Assembly: GCA_016719465.1 (NCBI GenBank)
Contig: JADJYY010000002.1
Location: forward strand, 114,818-178,817
DNA from: Hydrogenophilales bacterium
GTDB taxonomy: Bacteria > Pseudomonadota > Gammaproteobacteria > Burkholderiales > Thiobacillaceae
Length of the DNA: 64,000 nucleotides
Direction: 5' to 3'
Below the pieces are notes generated by a model. That model saw nothing but the letters and a program-made list of their open reading frames with translations, had not been told where the DNA came from and did no database searches. The position numbers were made by a program, and so were the translations under genes. Below are positions 34,222-44,039 of the stretch, in pieces (the first letter of the stretch is position 1; every line of letters starts with the position of its first letter).

Positions 34222-35859
34222 TCAATCCGCCGGCATGGCGGCGCAGGCGTGGCTCATCTTCTCCAAAGCCGCCTTCTCGTAGAAGCGGATCTTGGGCGCC
34301 GCCAGCACGCAGGGCTGGCGCACCACCACAAGAGACGTTTCCGGCTTCTCCAGCAAGGTCTTGAGCAACTCCTCCAGCAAATGGCCGTCGGTGAAGCGGT
34401 TCAGGCTATGCACGTTCTGGATGCCCATGGCCCGGCCCAGGGCCTCGAAGTCGATCTTGCCGGTGGGGTCGTGGTTCAGGCTGCGTCCGGTACCGGGGTT
34501 TTCCTGCTGGCCGGTCATGGCGGTGGTGCCGTTGTCCAGGATCACCACCACATGGCCGGTTTCCGGCGGGTTGTAGACCATCTCGGCCAGGCCGGTGATG
34601 CCGGAATGCACAAAGGTGGAATCGCCGATGACGCTGACCACCCGGCGCGCCTCATCCGGCGGCAGGGTGTGGCGCATGCCTAATCCAACTCCAATACTCG
34701 CGCCCATGCAGACGCAGGTGTCCATGGCCGAGAACGGCGGCAGCACGCCCAGGGTGTAGCAGCCGATGTCGCCGGAGACGATGCAGTCCATGTCGCGCAG
34801 CACCTCGAACACGTCCCGGTGGGAACAGCCCTGGCACAACTCGGGCGGCTTGCCCTTGGGCGGCGGCGCCTCCGGGCTGGTGTCGCCGGCCAGGATGCGG
34901 CGCACCCGGGGCACGTTGAGCTCGCCGAAACGGTACATCTCCGGCTTGCCCTCGGCCGGGATGCCGGCGGCGCGCAGGGATTCGAACAGGATCGGATCGC
35001 CCTCCTCGATCACCAGCACGCGGTCGACGCTGGCGGCGAACTGGCGAATGGTTTCCAGGGGCAGCGGCCAGGTCATGCCGATGGTGAGATGGCTGGCGTC
35101 CGGCGCCGCTTCCAGGGCGTGCACGGCGGCGATGCCGCTGCCGACGATGCCCAGCTCGCGGCTGCCGGGGAGGATGCGGTTGAAGCCGTTGGCTTCGTTC
35201 CAGGCGGCGATTTCCGCCATCTTGGCGCGCAGCCGGTGATGGGCCGGCTTGGCGTAGGCGGGGATCATCACCCGGGCCGGCACGTCGCGGCGAAAGCCCG
35301 GCGCGGGCGGCGGCGGGACGTGCCGGCGCGGCGTGACCAGGGTCTTGGAATGGCAGATCCGGGTGGTCAGGCGCAGGATCACCGGAATCTTCCAGCGTTC
35401 CGAGATTTCGAAGGCGGCCAGGGTGTGGTCGTAGGCTTCCTGGGAGTCGCGGGGTTCCAGCATGGGCGCCACGGCGGCGCGGGCGTAGTGGCGGTTGTCC
35501 TGCTCGTTCTGGCTGGAGGCCATGCCCGGATCGTCGGCCGAGACGATGACCAGGCCGCCATCGACATCGGTGTAGGTGGCGGTGAACAGGGGGTCGGCGG
35601 CGACGTTGAGGCCCACGTGCTTCATGGTCACCAGGGCGCGGCCGCCGGCGAAGGCGACGCCGAGGCCCACTTCCAGGGCCACCTTCTCGTTGGGCGACCA
35701 CTGGGCGCGGCCGCCCAGATAGTCGAGATACTCCAGGATTTCGGTGGAGGGGGTGCCGGGATAGCCGGTGCCCAGGGCCACGCCGGCATGCAGGGCGGCG
35801 AGGGCGACGGCTTCGTCGCCGTTGAGGAGCTGTCTTTCCAGGTCCATGGGTGGGTTCAT
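34222..35859 (-). CDS. iorA: Indolepyruvate:ferredoxin oxidoreductase alpha subunit, no ferredoxin domain
   Basis: Catalytic subunit that decarboxylates indole-, phenyl- or hydroxyphenylpyruvate to the arylacetyl-CoA using thiamine diphosphate; 545 aa. N-terminal GTGYPGTPSTEILEYL, then ADDPGMASSQNEQDNR, QGCSHRDVFEVL, and the thiamine-diphosphate motif GDSTFVHSGITGLAEMVYN. Archaeal IorA ends in two [4Fe-4S] CxxCxxC clusters; here the C-terminus stops at RQPCVLAAPKIRFYEKAAL and lacks them, so a separate electron acceptor is needed. Five bases downstream of the porin gene. Confidence 0.93.
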   Translation of the reverse strand: MNPPMDLERQLLNGDEAVALAALHAGVALGTGYPGTPSTEILEYLDYLGGRAQWSPNEKVALEVGLGVAFAGGRALVTMKHVGLNVAADPLFTATYTDVDGGLVIVSADDPGMASSQNEQDNRHYARAAVAPMLEPRDSQEAYDHTLAAFEISERWKIPVILRLTTRICHSKTLVTPRRHVPPPPAPGFRRDVPARVMIPAYAKPAHHRLRAKMAEIAAWNEANGFNRILPGSRELGIVGSGIAAVHALEAAPDASHLTIGMTWPLPLETIRQFAASVDRVLVIEEGDPILFESLRAAGIPAEGKPEMYRFGELNVPRVRRILAGDTSPEAPPPKGKPPELCQGCSHRDVFEVLRDMDCIVSGDIGCYTLGVLPPFSAMDTCVCMGASIGVGLGMRHTLPPDEARRVVSVIGDSTFVHSGITGLAEMVYNPPETGHVVVILDNGTTAMTGQQENPGTGRSLNHDPTGKIDFEALGRAMGIQNVHSLNRFTDGHLLEELLKTLLEKPETSLVVVRQPCVLAAPKIRFYEKAALEKMSHACAAMPAD

Positions 35860-35863
35860 TCAG

Positions 35864-37201
35864 TCAGTAAGAAAGGTTGAGTTCGGCGCGCAGGAAATAC
35901 GCGTTGTCGCCCTTGGGGGCTTCGTAGTAGTCGCCGGGCAGGAAGTACTCGGCCAGCAGGTGGCCGGAGACGTGCTTGTCGAGCTTGGCGCGCAGCCAGG
36001 CGGTGACGAGATGGCCGCGAAACTTGTCGGAATCGCTGAAGCCCGCCGTCCCGCGCTTCGTGTTTTGGTCGGCGAACAGGGCGTGGTAGTCCAGGCTCAG
36101 TTCCGCCTTGGGATGCACCTGGGCCGCCCAGCCCAGGTTCAGGCGATGCAGGTTGGTGGTCTCGCCGGTGCGGGTTTCCATGCCGTAGGTGTAGGGGCCG
36201 TACAGTTCGCTCCACTGGGGCCAGCGCCCCCAGAGCGGGTCGAAGGCCTCGTTGCGGCCCGTGTCCGGATCGTCGCCGGAGAGGAACTCGTAGCCCACGT
36301 GTACCCGGTCGTTCCAGGCGCCGCCCAGCGCATGGGTAGCCCGGCCGTTGAAGCCGAAGCCTTCCATGTCGGCGCCGTTGCGCCGGCCCCACTGCGCCGC
36401 CAGTTCGGCGCGCAGTTTCCAGGTGGGGGAATACTGGGTCTCGATGCGGCCGCCGAGGGCGTTGACGTGGCCGTCGTCGGACGCGGAAGGGAAGTAAAAG
36501 CCGTTGTTGAGCCTCATGCCACCCGCCGCCTGGCCCGTCGCCGGGTCGTTGTGCTTGTAGAACCAGTACCCGTCCAGGTCCGTGTCGGCGCCGTATTTGT
36601 GGCGCAGGTAGAGGGCCAGGCCCTTCTCGGTCTGCTCGGTCTGGTCTTCCGTCTCGCCATCCAGGGTCAGGCGGGTCCTGGGGTTCTGTTTCAGCAGGAT
36701 GGCGTCCAGGGTGTTGAGGCCGCTCGCCCAGGTCACGCGCAGGGCGTCGAAGTAAAGGGTGCGGGAACCGTCCAGGGGCGTGCCGTCCAGCATGAGCCAG
36801 CCGTTGCCCAGGACGATGTCCTGGCGGCCCAGCTTGAGCTTCAGCGGCAGGCCGCCCGGCCTGTCGGCCTGGACGTACAGGTTGTCGAACATCACCGCGC
36901 CGCTGTACCAGGTCTCGTAGCTGTTCACGTCCGGCTTGTCGTAGTGGCGCCCCTCCCACATGAGCCGGCCGTTCACCAGGAAGGACTGTTCCGGCTGGAC
37001 CTGGCCCCAGGCGCGCAGGCGGTAGCGCTGGAAGTGACGCTCGGCCGTGCTGCTGGAGTCGTCCAGGGCGTTGGCGTTGTCGATGGCGACCTCGCGCAAA
37101 CGCAGATCGAGTCCGCCGGTCCAGGTTGGGGCGGGCTCGGCCGCGGCGGCAAGCGGAGCCAGCAGGAGCACGCCGATCAGGCGCGCGCGCTCAGATTTCA
37201 T
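35864..37201 (-). CDS. Alginate-export-type outer membrane porin
   Basis: A 445-aa beta-barrel protein with signal peptide (LIGVLLLAPLAAAAEP) and AlgE/alginate_exp-like features: RLRAWGQVQPEQSFLVNGRL, LKLGRQDIVLGNGWLMLDG, and a terminal aromatic Tyr (LNLSY) as barrel-assembly signal. Such porins let small organic acids cross the outer membrane; here the substrate is presumably the aryl acid used by the operon. Its start overlaps the stop of the small accessory protein gene. Confidence 0.85.
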   Translation of the reverse strand: MKSERARLIGVLLLAPLAAAAEPAPTWTGGLDLRLREVAIDNANALDDSSSTAERHFQRYRLRAWGQVQPEQSFLVNGRLMWEGRHYDKPDVNSYETWYSGAVMFDNLYVQADRPGGLPLKLKLGRQDIVLGNGWLMLDGTPLDGSRTLYFDALRVTWASGLNTLDAILLKQNPRTRLTLDGETEDQTEQTEKGLALYLRHKYGADTDLDGYWFYKHNDPATGQAAGGMRLNNGFYFPSASDDGHVNALGGRIETQYSPTWKLRAELAAQWGRRNGADMEGFGFNGRATHALGGAWNDRVHVGYEFLSGDDPDTGRNEAFDPLWGRWPQWSELYGPYTYGMETRTGETTNLHRLNLGWAAQVHPKAELSLDYHALFADQNTKRGTAGFSDSDKFRGHLVTAWLRAKLDKHVSGHLLAEYFLPGDYYEAPKGDNAYFLRAELNLSY

Positions 37202-37361
37202 CTTCCACCTTCTTTTCAACTCTGGCCCAGGCCCGGTCTTCCCGGGTCAGCTTGTCCGGCGCCCGATTGCGCCGGACCAGGCCGTAGCCGACGCTCAACA
37301 GGGCCACCAGCACGCAGCCCACGTAAGCCAGCCAGATCAGGGGGTCGTCGATGCCGAGCAT
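37191..37361 (-). CDS. Symporter small accessory protein
   Basis: A 56-aa single-spanning protein: MLGIDDPLIWLAYVGCVL leads a membrane helix, then a charged tail (RREDRAW-like, ending VEKKVEDEI). Proteins of this size and pattern commonly follow sodium:solute symporter genes. The start ATG at 37361 is 16 bp after the symporter stop. Probably a subunit or chaperone of the symporter. Confidence 0.78.
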   Translation of the reverse strand: MLGIDDPLIWLAYVGCVLVALLSVGYGLVRRNRAPDKLTREDRAWARVEKKVEDEI

Positions 37362-37377
37362 GGTCGTTCCTCTCGTT

Positions 37378-39216
37378 TCAGCCGCGTCGTTCCGGGAAGC
37401 AGCGGTCCAGGTGGGCGCCATCCAGGGGCCTGGTCAGGGCGCTCACCAGGATCAGCGTGGCCAGCGACAGGGGCAGGGCCACGACGATGGGATCCACCGA
37501 GGGCCAGTTGAGGGCATCCGCCGCCAGGCTGCTCTTGCCGTCGGCGAAGCGTTTCACCAGGCCGATGGCGCCGGCTTCCCGCTCCTTGATGAACAGCAGC
37601 CAGAACAGGGAGGTGAACAGGCCCACCAGCATGGAGGCCAGCGCCCCGGCCCGGGTGATGCGCTTGCTGAACAGGCCGCCGATGTAGGCCGGCATGAAGG
37701 TGGCGGCGCATAGACCGAAGAAGATGGCGGTGAAGCGGGCGATGACATATTCGTCGCGCACCATGAAAGCCAGGGTCACCGAGACCAGCAGGCCGACGAG
37801 GATGGCCAGGCGCATCACCAGCAGGCTGGGCTGCCCGTCCCGGCCCCCGCCGGCGAACTGTTCCCACAGGTCGCGCCCGGCGGCGGTGCCCAGGGTATGG
37901 AACTGGCTGGACAGGGTGCTCATCGCCGCCGACATCAGGGTGAGGAAGAACAGCAGCCCGAACCAGCGCGGCAGGGCCGTGGTGATGAAGCGCGGGACGA
38001 TCTGGTCCGCCTGGCCCCTGGCATACACCACCGCCACGGAGCGACCGCTCACCCGCTCGAAGGCCTGGCCCCGCGCATCCACGGCGGGCTGGCGCTCGGC
38101 GACGATCAGGGGCGCCACGGAGGGCTTGCCGGTCTTGGGGTTGGGTATCGCTTCCCAGCGGCCGGAGGGGGCCTCCTTCACCAGTTCCACCAGCACCCGC
38201 CCCTGGGTGGCGTCGATCTCCTTGACCACGCGCCCATGCAGCAGGGGACCGTTGCCCGCGTACCAGGCGTTGGTGAGGCTGCCCACCACATAGGGCGTGC
38301 CCACCATGAGCAGGATGAACACGGCGCCGGCGGGCACGGCCCGGTCCAGTTCGCGCCGGCTGCGCACGGTCATGAAGCGCACGATCAACTGGGGCTGGGC
38401 CAGGACGCCGATGCCCACGCCCAGGATGATGGCGGTGACCACGGTCCACCACAGCTCGTAATTCTTCGCCCCCCAGCCGAATTCGGGCATGGCGGTCCAG
38501 CCCCGGTGGCCCATCTCCTGGAGCGGCCCGGGCACCAGGTTGGCCATGCCGGTCAGGGTCTGGTGGGCCTGGGTCACGCCGCCCAGGCTGTCGTAGGTGA
38601 ACCAGAGCAGATAGCCCATGCCCAGGATCATGATCACGCCTTGCAGGGTATCGGTGTACATCACCGCCTTGAGGCCGCCGGGGATGACATAGGCCGCGGT
38701 GAGCAGGCTGAAGATGAGCAGGGCCACCTCGAAATCCACGCCGAACTGGCTGGCGGCGAACACGCTGCCACCGGTCATCACCGCCGCGATATAGAGCGGC
38801 ATGAACAGGCACAGCAAAATCCCGGCGAACACCTGGATGCCCTTGCTCTGGTAGCGCCGGCCCAGCAGTTCCGGGAAGGTGTGGGCCCCCAGATGGTGGC
38901 CGATGCGGCGGGTGGGTTCCCCCAGCACGACGAAGGCGATGAAGATGCCGACGCCGATGTTGAGGAAGGTAAGCCACAGCAGACTCATGCCGAACAGGCC
39001 GGCGACGCCGCCGAAACCGACGATGGCCGAGGTGGAGATGAAGGTGGCGCCGTAGGAAATGGCCATGATCACCGGATGGGCGCCGCGTCCGGCGAGCAGG
39101 AAGTCCGAGGCGGTGCGGGTGCCCTTCCAGCCCAGATAACCCAGATATCCGGTAGCCATGAGATAGATCAGGATGACAAGGATGTCGATCCAGCCGACGT
39201 TGGCGTGTCCGGGCAT
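37378..39216 (-). CDS. Sodium:solute symporter
   Basis: A 612-aa SSS-family transporter with about 13 membrane segments: N-terminal IDILVILIYLMATGYLGYLG, ISYGATFISTSAIVGFGG, YVIPGGLKAVMYTD and MSAAMSTLSSQFH are family signatures. A hydrophilic insert of roughly 80 residues (RVVKEIDATQ through RGQADQIVP) sits in a loop. First gene of the aryl operon, so its substrate is likely phenylacetate or a related aryl acid, by context only. An inverted repeat lies just upstream. Confidence 0.88.
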   Translation of the reverse strand: MPGHANVGWIDILVILIYLMATGYLGYLGWKGTRTASDFLLAGRGAHPVIMAISYGATFISTSAIVGFGGVAGLFGMSLLWLTFLNIGVGIFIAFVVLGEPTRRIGHHLGAHTFPELLGRRYQSKGIQVFAGILLCLFMPLYIAAVMTGGSVFAASQFGVDFEVALLIFSLLTAAYVIPGGLKAVMYTDTLQGVIMILGMGYLLWFTYDSLGGVTQAHQTLTGMANLVPGPLQEMGHRGWTAMPEFGWGAKNYELWWTVVTAIILGVGIGVLAQPQLIVRFMTVRSRRELDRAVPAGAVFILLMVGTPYVVGSLTNAWYAGNGPLLHGRVVKEIDATQGRVLVELVKEAPSGRWEAIPNPKTGKPSVAPLIVAERQPAVDARGQAFERVSGRSVAVVYARGQADQIVPRFITTALPRWFGLLFFLTLMSAAMSTLSSQFHTLGTAAGRDLWEQFAGGGRDGQPSLLVMRLAILVGLLVSVTLAFMVRDEYVIARFTAIFFGLCAATFMPAYIGGLFSKRITRAGALASMLVGLFTSLFWLLFIKEREAGAIGLVKRFADGKSSLAADALNWPSVDPIVVALPLSLATLILVSALTRPLDGAHLDRCFPERRG

Positions 39217-39243
39217 GGCGGTCAGATTTTGGACAAAGGAGAT

Positions 39244-39267
39244 ATCAGGATAGAACTATCTTCTGAT
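39244..39267. promoter_or_regulatory. Inverted repeat upstream of the aryl operon
   Basis: ATCAG-GATAG-AA-CTATC-TT-CTGAT: a perfect GATAG/CTATC pair nested in an ATCAG/CTGAT pair. It begins 28 bp before the symporter start and is a plausible operator in the divergent region with the thioesterase gene. No regulator gene is adjacent. Confidence 0.5.
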
Positions 39268-39340
39268 TTTTGCAGTGCGACATAATTGATTCGGAACAAG
39301 CCGGCGCGAATAATCGGCCATCGCCAGAGAGGAAACGTTC

Positions 39341-39709
39341 ATGGAAAGCTTCAAGGTCGTCCGGCCCGAACATCTCAACCACTACGGCTACCTGTTCGGG
39401 GGCTTCCTGCTGAAGTGGGTGGACGAGATTTCCTGGATCGCCGCCAGCCGGGACTACCCCGGCTGCCAGTTCGTCACCGTGGCCATGGACAAGGTCGAAT
39501 TCCGCAAAAGCGTGCGCCAGGGCACGGTGCTGCGTTTCAAGTCGCGTCGCGCCAGGGTGGGAAAAACCTCGGTCCAATACACGGTGAAGGTCTATTCCGA
39601 CAACCTGGCCACCGGAACGGAGGAGTCGGTTTTTTCCACCCACGTGACCTTCGTCTGCCTGGATGAGGCGGGACACAAGATGGCGCTGCCCGGAAGCACG
39701 CGGGTGTGA
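39341..39709 (+). CDS. Acyl-CoA thioesterase, YciA-like hotdog
   Basis: A 122-aa hotdog-fold thioesterase: FKVVRPEHLNHYGYLFGGFLL carries the His/Asn-Gly-Gly active-site region; FVTVAMDKVEFRKSVRQG and VGKTSVQYTVKVYSDN follow. It is divergent from the aryl operon and could contribute to CoA recycling. Its stop overlaps the GTG start of the next gene. Confidence 0.85.
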   Translation: MESFKVVRPEHLNHYGYLFGGFLLKWVDEISWIAASRDYPGCQFVTVAMDKVEFRKSVRQGTVLRFKSRRARVGKTSVQYTVKVYSDNLATGTEESVFSTHVTFVCLDEAGHKMALPGSTRV

Positions 39710-40266
39710 CCGGAAGGCAAGACGCGAGGGATGAGCAGCGGGCCTTGCTGGCCTACTGGTATTCGGAACCAGTCGCCAGGCGCTGGTTCGCTTCCACGCC
39801 GGCGCTGGACGAGGAGATGCGGGCCCGCTTCGAGGCGCTTTGGCGCAGGGCCGCCGACGGCGAGCTGGACGGCTGGGCGGAAACGCCGGAAGGGACGCTG
39901 GCCCTGGTCATTGTCCTGGACCAGTTGCCGCTGAACATGTTTCGCGGCAGTCCCGCGGCCTTTTCCAGCGAACGGAGCGCCGTGGCGCTGGCCAGGCGGG
40001 CTGTCGCCCGAGGCTTCGACAAGGGGCTGGCGCAGGACCGGCTGCTGTTCCTCTACATGCCCTTCATGCACAGCGAGAACCCGGCGGACCAGGACCTGTC
40101 CGTCGCCCTGTTCCGGGATGCGGGCATGGACAGCCATTGGGCCGAGCACCATCGGGACATCGTCCGCCGCTTCGGCCGCTTCCCCCACCGCAACGCCATC
40201 CTCGGACGGCGGAGCACAGCGGAAGAACTGGCCTATCTGGCCTCGGACGCGGCCTTCACGGGCTGA
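39706..40266 (+). CDS. DUF924 family protein
   Basis: A 186-aa helical protein of the DUF924 family, with LALVIVLDQLPLNMFRGSPAAF and LFLYMPFMHSENPADQ as the clear signatures; the fold resembles tetratricopeptide-like helices. Function unknown. A GTG start overlaps the thioesterase stop by 4 bases, so the two are co-translated. Confidence 0.88.
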   Translation: MTGRQDARDEQRALLAYWYSEPVARRWFASTPALDEEMRARFEALWRRAADGELDGWAETPEGTLALVIVLDQLPLNMFRGSPAAFSSERSAVALARRAVARGFDKGLAQDRLLFLYMPFMHSENPADQDLSVALFRDAGMDSHWAEHHRDIVRRFGRFPHRNAILGRRSTAEELAYLASDAAFTG

Positions 40267-40334
40267 ACCGTTCTTGAACACGAGATCAAAGCCCTCAGCC
40301 GCGTCCTGGCGCGGTGGCAGCGCGAGGTCGCGAC

Positions 40335-40871
40335 TCAGGTTCCCAGCTTGGGGGCCTCCTTCACATCGCAATTGTCCTTCGCCTTGGCCTCCGGCAAGGC
40401 CACGCTGACCGTGACGGGGGCGCCTTCCCGCATCAGTTTCACCTCCAGGTTCTTGCCGGCGTCCGCCTTGCGCACCAGCCAGCGCAGGCGATCAGCGGAG
40501 AGCACCGGCTTGCCGGCGAATTCCACGATCAAATCGCCGGCCCGGATGCCGGCCGCGGCGGCGGCGCTGTCGGGCCGCACCTGTTCCACGCTGACCCCGT
40601 AGCCCACGTTGGCCGCGTCCAGCATGGCGTTGGGCAGATCGCTGATGTGGACGCCCAGCATCTTACCCGTCATGGGGGCGGGATTCGCCATGTCCCGCAT
40701 GTAGGGGCAGGCGCCGGGATGGGCGCCGGGATAGGCCTGGCAGTGGGGGTGGCCATGGGCCATGCCGGGGTATCCGCGCCAGTGATCGGCGGCGGCGGGG
40801 GCGGAAAACGCGAGGGTGGCGGCCAGGGCGGCAATCATCCGGCCGGGAGAACGGCGCAAACGCGGGGACAT
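40335..40871 (-). CDS. Periplasmic PDZ-domain protein
   Basis: A 178-aa exported protein: signal peptide (MIAALAATLAFSAPAAADH), a His/Gly/Pro-rich stretch (HGHPHCQAYPGAHPGACPY) that could bind metal, then a PDZ domain (LGVHISDLPNAML, SAAAAAGIRAGDLIVEFAG, ADRLRWLVRKADAGKNL). It lacks a protease domain. May scaffold an envelope complex or sense copper-like metals; the latter is only a guess from the His-rich part. Confidence 0.82.
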   Translation of the reverse strand: MSPRLRRSPGRMIAALAATLAFSAPAAADHWRGYPGMAHGHPHCQAYPGAHPGACPYMRDMANPAPMTGKMLGVHISDLPNAMLDAANVGYGVSVEQVRPDSAAAAAGIRAGDLIVEFAGKPVLSADRLRWLVRKADAGKNLEVKLMREGAPVTVSVALPEAKAKDNCDVKEAPKLGT

Positions 40872-41033
40872 GGTTTCTCTCCTTCAAAGGGTGTCGGCGT
40901 ACATCGCCAACTAGGCCCTTTGTGGGACCGGGGTGGGGCGGAGTTCCCGAAACTTCAACTGTCCCAAGCCGTGCCGGCCACGCGTAGCCCGGCGGTCACG
41001 AGCATCCCTTTGCGCCGGATGTGGGAAAAGTCG

Positions 41034-44000
41034 TCAGCCCCCCGCCGAAATCGTCACCACCGGCGCCCCATCCTTGCCGCCGGTTTCGGACAGGGTCATG
41101 ACAAACATCAGGAAGGAAAACAGCCTCTTGGAGAGGTAGTCCCGGTCATCGATCCAGAACCAGCCATTCCGGTAGGGCACGGCGGCGAAGGCATCCTCGG
41201 GGGGGGGTGGTGGAATGGCGAATACGGATGAGGTTACCCTTCACGCCCTCGCCTTCGGACTCCATGGTCGGGGGTACGCGTTTTTCCGCCACGTGCTCGG
41301 GGGGCACCTCGACGGTGGAAGAGACATCCGTCAGGATTTCGAGGAAGGATCGGGTATGCAGGGCGATCTCGCCGTCGTTGTCCGAGGTCGAGCCGTAGAA
41401 CACCCTGAATTCCCTGGCATCCTCGTTCAGACCCAGAATGCGCCGCGCCTCCCTGCCCGAGGCCTGGGCCTGTTCGTCGGCCCGCTTGCGAAAGACCATG
41501 AGCAGGGCCCCCTGGTTTTCCGTCTTCTTCACCCGCAGGGCCATGGCCCCGGAAGCCTGGATCTGGCGCAGCTTTTCCAGCAGCGTGTAAAACTCCGGGT
41601 CGGCCCTGCGACTCCGGGCCGCGCCGCCAAACTGGTTCTCGACGCCGTTGATGGAGTGAACGAGGATCCGGAACACATAGTCGATGGGATAACCGCCCTC
41701 CACCAGGCCCAGGACCGTCGCGGGCGGGATGGGGGTCATCAGGTTGCGGGCGAACTTCTCGCCGCTGAGCGGCGCGTAAGTGATGGTGGGGCGGTCGCCA
41801 AACCCGGGGGGCCGGGCGGCCCCCCGGCGGCCCAGCCGGCCGCCCGCCGCCGGGGGCGGGGGGGGGGCCGCAGAGAGCGAACCCGCCCACAGGGCGAACG
41901 CCCCCGGCCTCCCCCCCCCCCCCCCACCCCCCCAACAACCAATCTCCCCCCCACGGCCAAAAAACGGAACCCCCCCCCCCGGTTGTTGTCGATCCGCAAA
42001 ACACCCCAAACCACAAAACCAAACAACCCCAACCCCACCCCCCGCCCCCCCCCGGGCTGCCCGGTGACAAACAACCAGGAAACAACACACCCCCCCCCGG
42101 GGGGGGGAGGGGCCGGGGGGAGGGGGGCGGTTGCCCGACCAGAACGAAAAAACCCCCCCCCACGCCCCGACAAACAAAAACCCGGCCCCCCAGCGGAACA
42201 GCGCCCCGCCGCCCCGCCCAGCCCACCACCAAAAGGCCCCCCCCCCACCAAAACACCGGCAGGCGGGAGCGGCCCCCCCGGCAGACAAAAAACAACAAAA
42301 ACCCCCCCCCACGCAAACCGCCCGAAAGGCCCCCAGGGCAGCGGACCCCCCCCGGGAACCAAACCCCCCGGGCCCCGGCAGCCAGGACGGGGGAGCCAGC
42401 AACGGCCCAAGCGACCAAGCGAGCGCCCCCCCGCGCCCCGCGCCGGGGGGGAGGGAAGGAGACGCGGCGCGCGGCCACCGAGCGGACGGGGCGGGGGGTC
42501 CGGCGAAATTACCGAACGCCCCGGGCCAAAAACCAGGAGCAACCAGGCCCCCCCCCAAAACGCGGCCAGGAAGGGGGGGGGCGGGAGGTTTCACCGGGCA
42601 CCGCAGGCGAAAGCGGGCGGAAACCGGGAACAAAAAAACGGGCGGGACGACACCAAAATTCCCAAAAACCCCCCCCAACCCAACCAAAACCCGGCCCCAG
42701 AGGCCCCAGGAACAGGAAACGGCCCAAACCCGCAACCAGAGCGCGGCAGGAGCGAGGGGAAAAGCGGCGGCCGGCGCGCCCCCCCCCCCCCCACCCGCCC
42801 CCCCCCCCGGACGGCCCCCCCGGCCCCGGCCCCCCAGGCAACAAACCGGATCCAGGGATTCCCCGAAAAAGACCCCCCATTCCCCCCCCAACACACCACA
42901 CCCCCCCCCAAAACACAACCCCCACCAGGCGGGCCAAACCCGCCAGGAAAGGGGCCGGACCCGGCCCCCCAGCGAACAACACCCAACGGATTCCCGCGGC
43001 CCCCGTGGGAAATGGTCGGAAGAGCCCAAACCCAAAAACAGGCCCAACCAAGAAACCACCCCCGCCCCCGCGAGGGCCAAAACCCAACCAAAACACAAAA
43101 CACCCCCGATAACCAGACAAAAACCCCAAAACCCCCCGGAAACCGGGATTACACAAACCCCCCCGGGAAAAAAAAAAACCCCAAAAAAAAAAAAAAACAA
43201 CACCCCACCGGGACGGCGGCAGGGCACCCAGGCAAAACCAAACAACACCCCCAAAAAAACAAAACCACCACACCCCCCCCAGGGAACAAACCCGGGACCC
43301 ACCCCGGGCCAAAAAAAAAGGCCCCGAAACAGGCACCCCCCGCAAAAACAAAAACCCGAACCACCAAAAAAAAAAAAAACGAACCCCACGGCGGACGCGG
43401 AAAAAAAAAAACAACCAACACCAAAAAAAAAACCCCGGCCCCCCGAACCCCCCCCAAAAAACCCCCAAACCAAAAACACAACAACACCCCAACCCCCAAA
43501 CCCAAAACACCCCCCACAACAAAAAAAAAAACACAACCAAAACAACCAACCAAAAAAACCCCCACACCAACAAAACAAAACACCAACCCCACAACAAACA
43601 ACCCAAAAACAACCCACCCGGAACAAACCAACACAACCCAAACCAACCCCCCCCCCCCCCCCCGCAACATACACAAAACACAACACCACACACAACCCCC
43701 CCAAAGAAAAAGCAGGCAACAAAAACAAACTGAGTAGTAGCGGCCGGTGCCGGCGAGTTCCTGACGGTCGGCGATTGGCGGATTGGACCAGCCCAGGGTG
43801 CCCCGCAACTCGGTTTCGAGGGAGTACTGATTGATGATGGAGGTGACGTCGAGAAAGATCGGCGCGTCGCCATAGCGGATCTTGAGGATATTCAGCAGCA
43901 TCTGCCGCTTCCAGGATTCCGCCACGGCGTTGGTGTACTCGAAGCGGTCGCGGGAGACGGTGGGCGGCCCCAGGGGCGCGCAGCCGGTGAAGGCGAGCAG

Positions 44001-44039
44001 CAGCGGCAAGAGCATCGCTGTGCGAAGAACGTGCTTCAT
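41034..44039 (-). pseudogene. Lipoprotein gene interrupted by artefactual sequence
   Basis: Predicted outer-membrane or inner-membrane lipoprotein of unknown function. The N-terminus has a lipobox (LLLAFTGC) followed by about 85 sensible residues up to GTGRYYS; the C-terminal part resumes with DRPTITYAPLSGEKFARNL and runs to the end. In an intact gene the two parts appear to be almost contiguous, giving about 340 aa. The 1.9 kb between them is the T-depleted block described separately. A second lesion is the nine-G run 41199-41207: one more base lets the frame continue into EDAFAAVPYRNGWFWIDDRD and end at 41034. Confidence 0.7.
41800..43735. other. T-depleted low-complexity block, assembly artefact
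   Basis: Almost two kilobases in which the plus strand has very few T residues and is built of A, C and some G (minus strand nearly only G and T). Because stop codons need A, every minus-strand frame stays open and produces spurious proteins of several hundred residues. It replaces what should be a few codons of a lipoprotein gene. Loss of one colour channel in two-colour sequencing would turn A into T and C into G and give exactly a G/T-only read; this explanation is inference. Confidence 0.88.

Noticed and set aside
35768..37687. A 639-codon plus-strand frame over the porin gene
   Set aside because: Shadow of the porin and iorA genes; no family resemblance and an unnatural composition.
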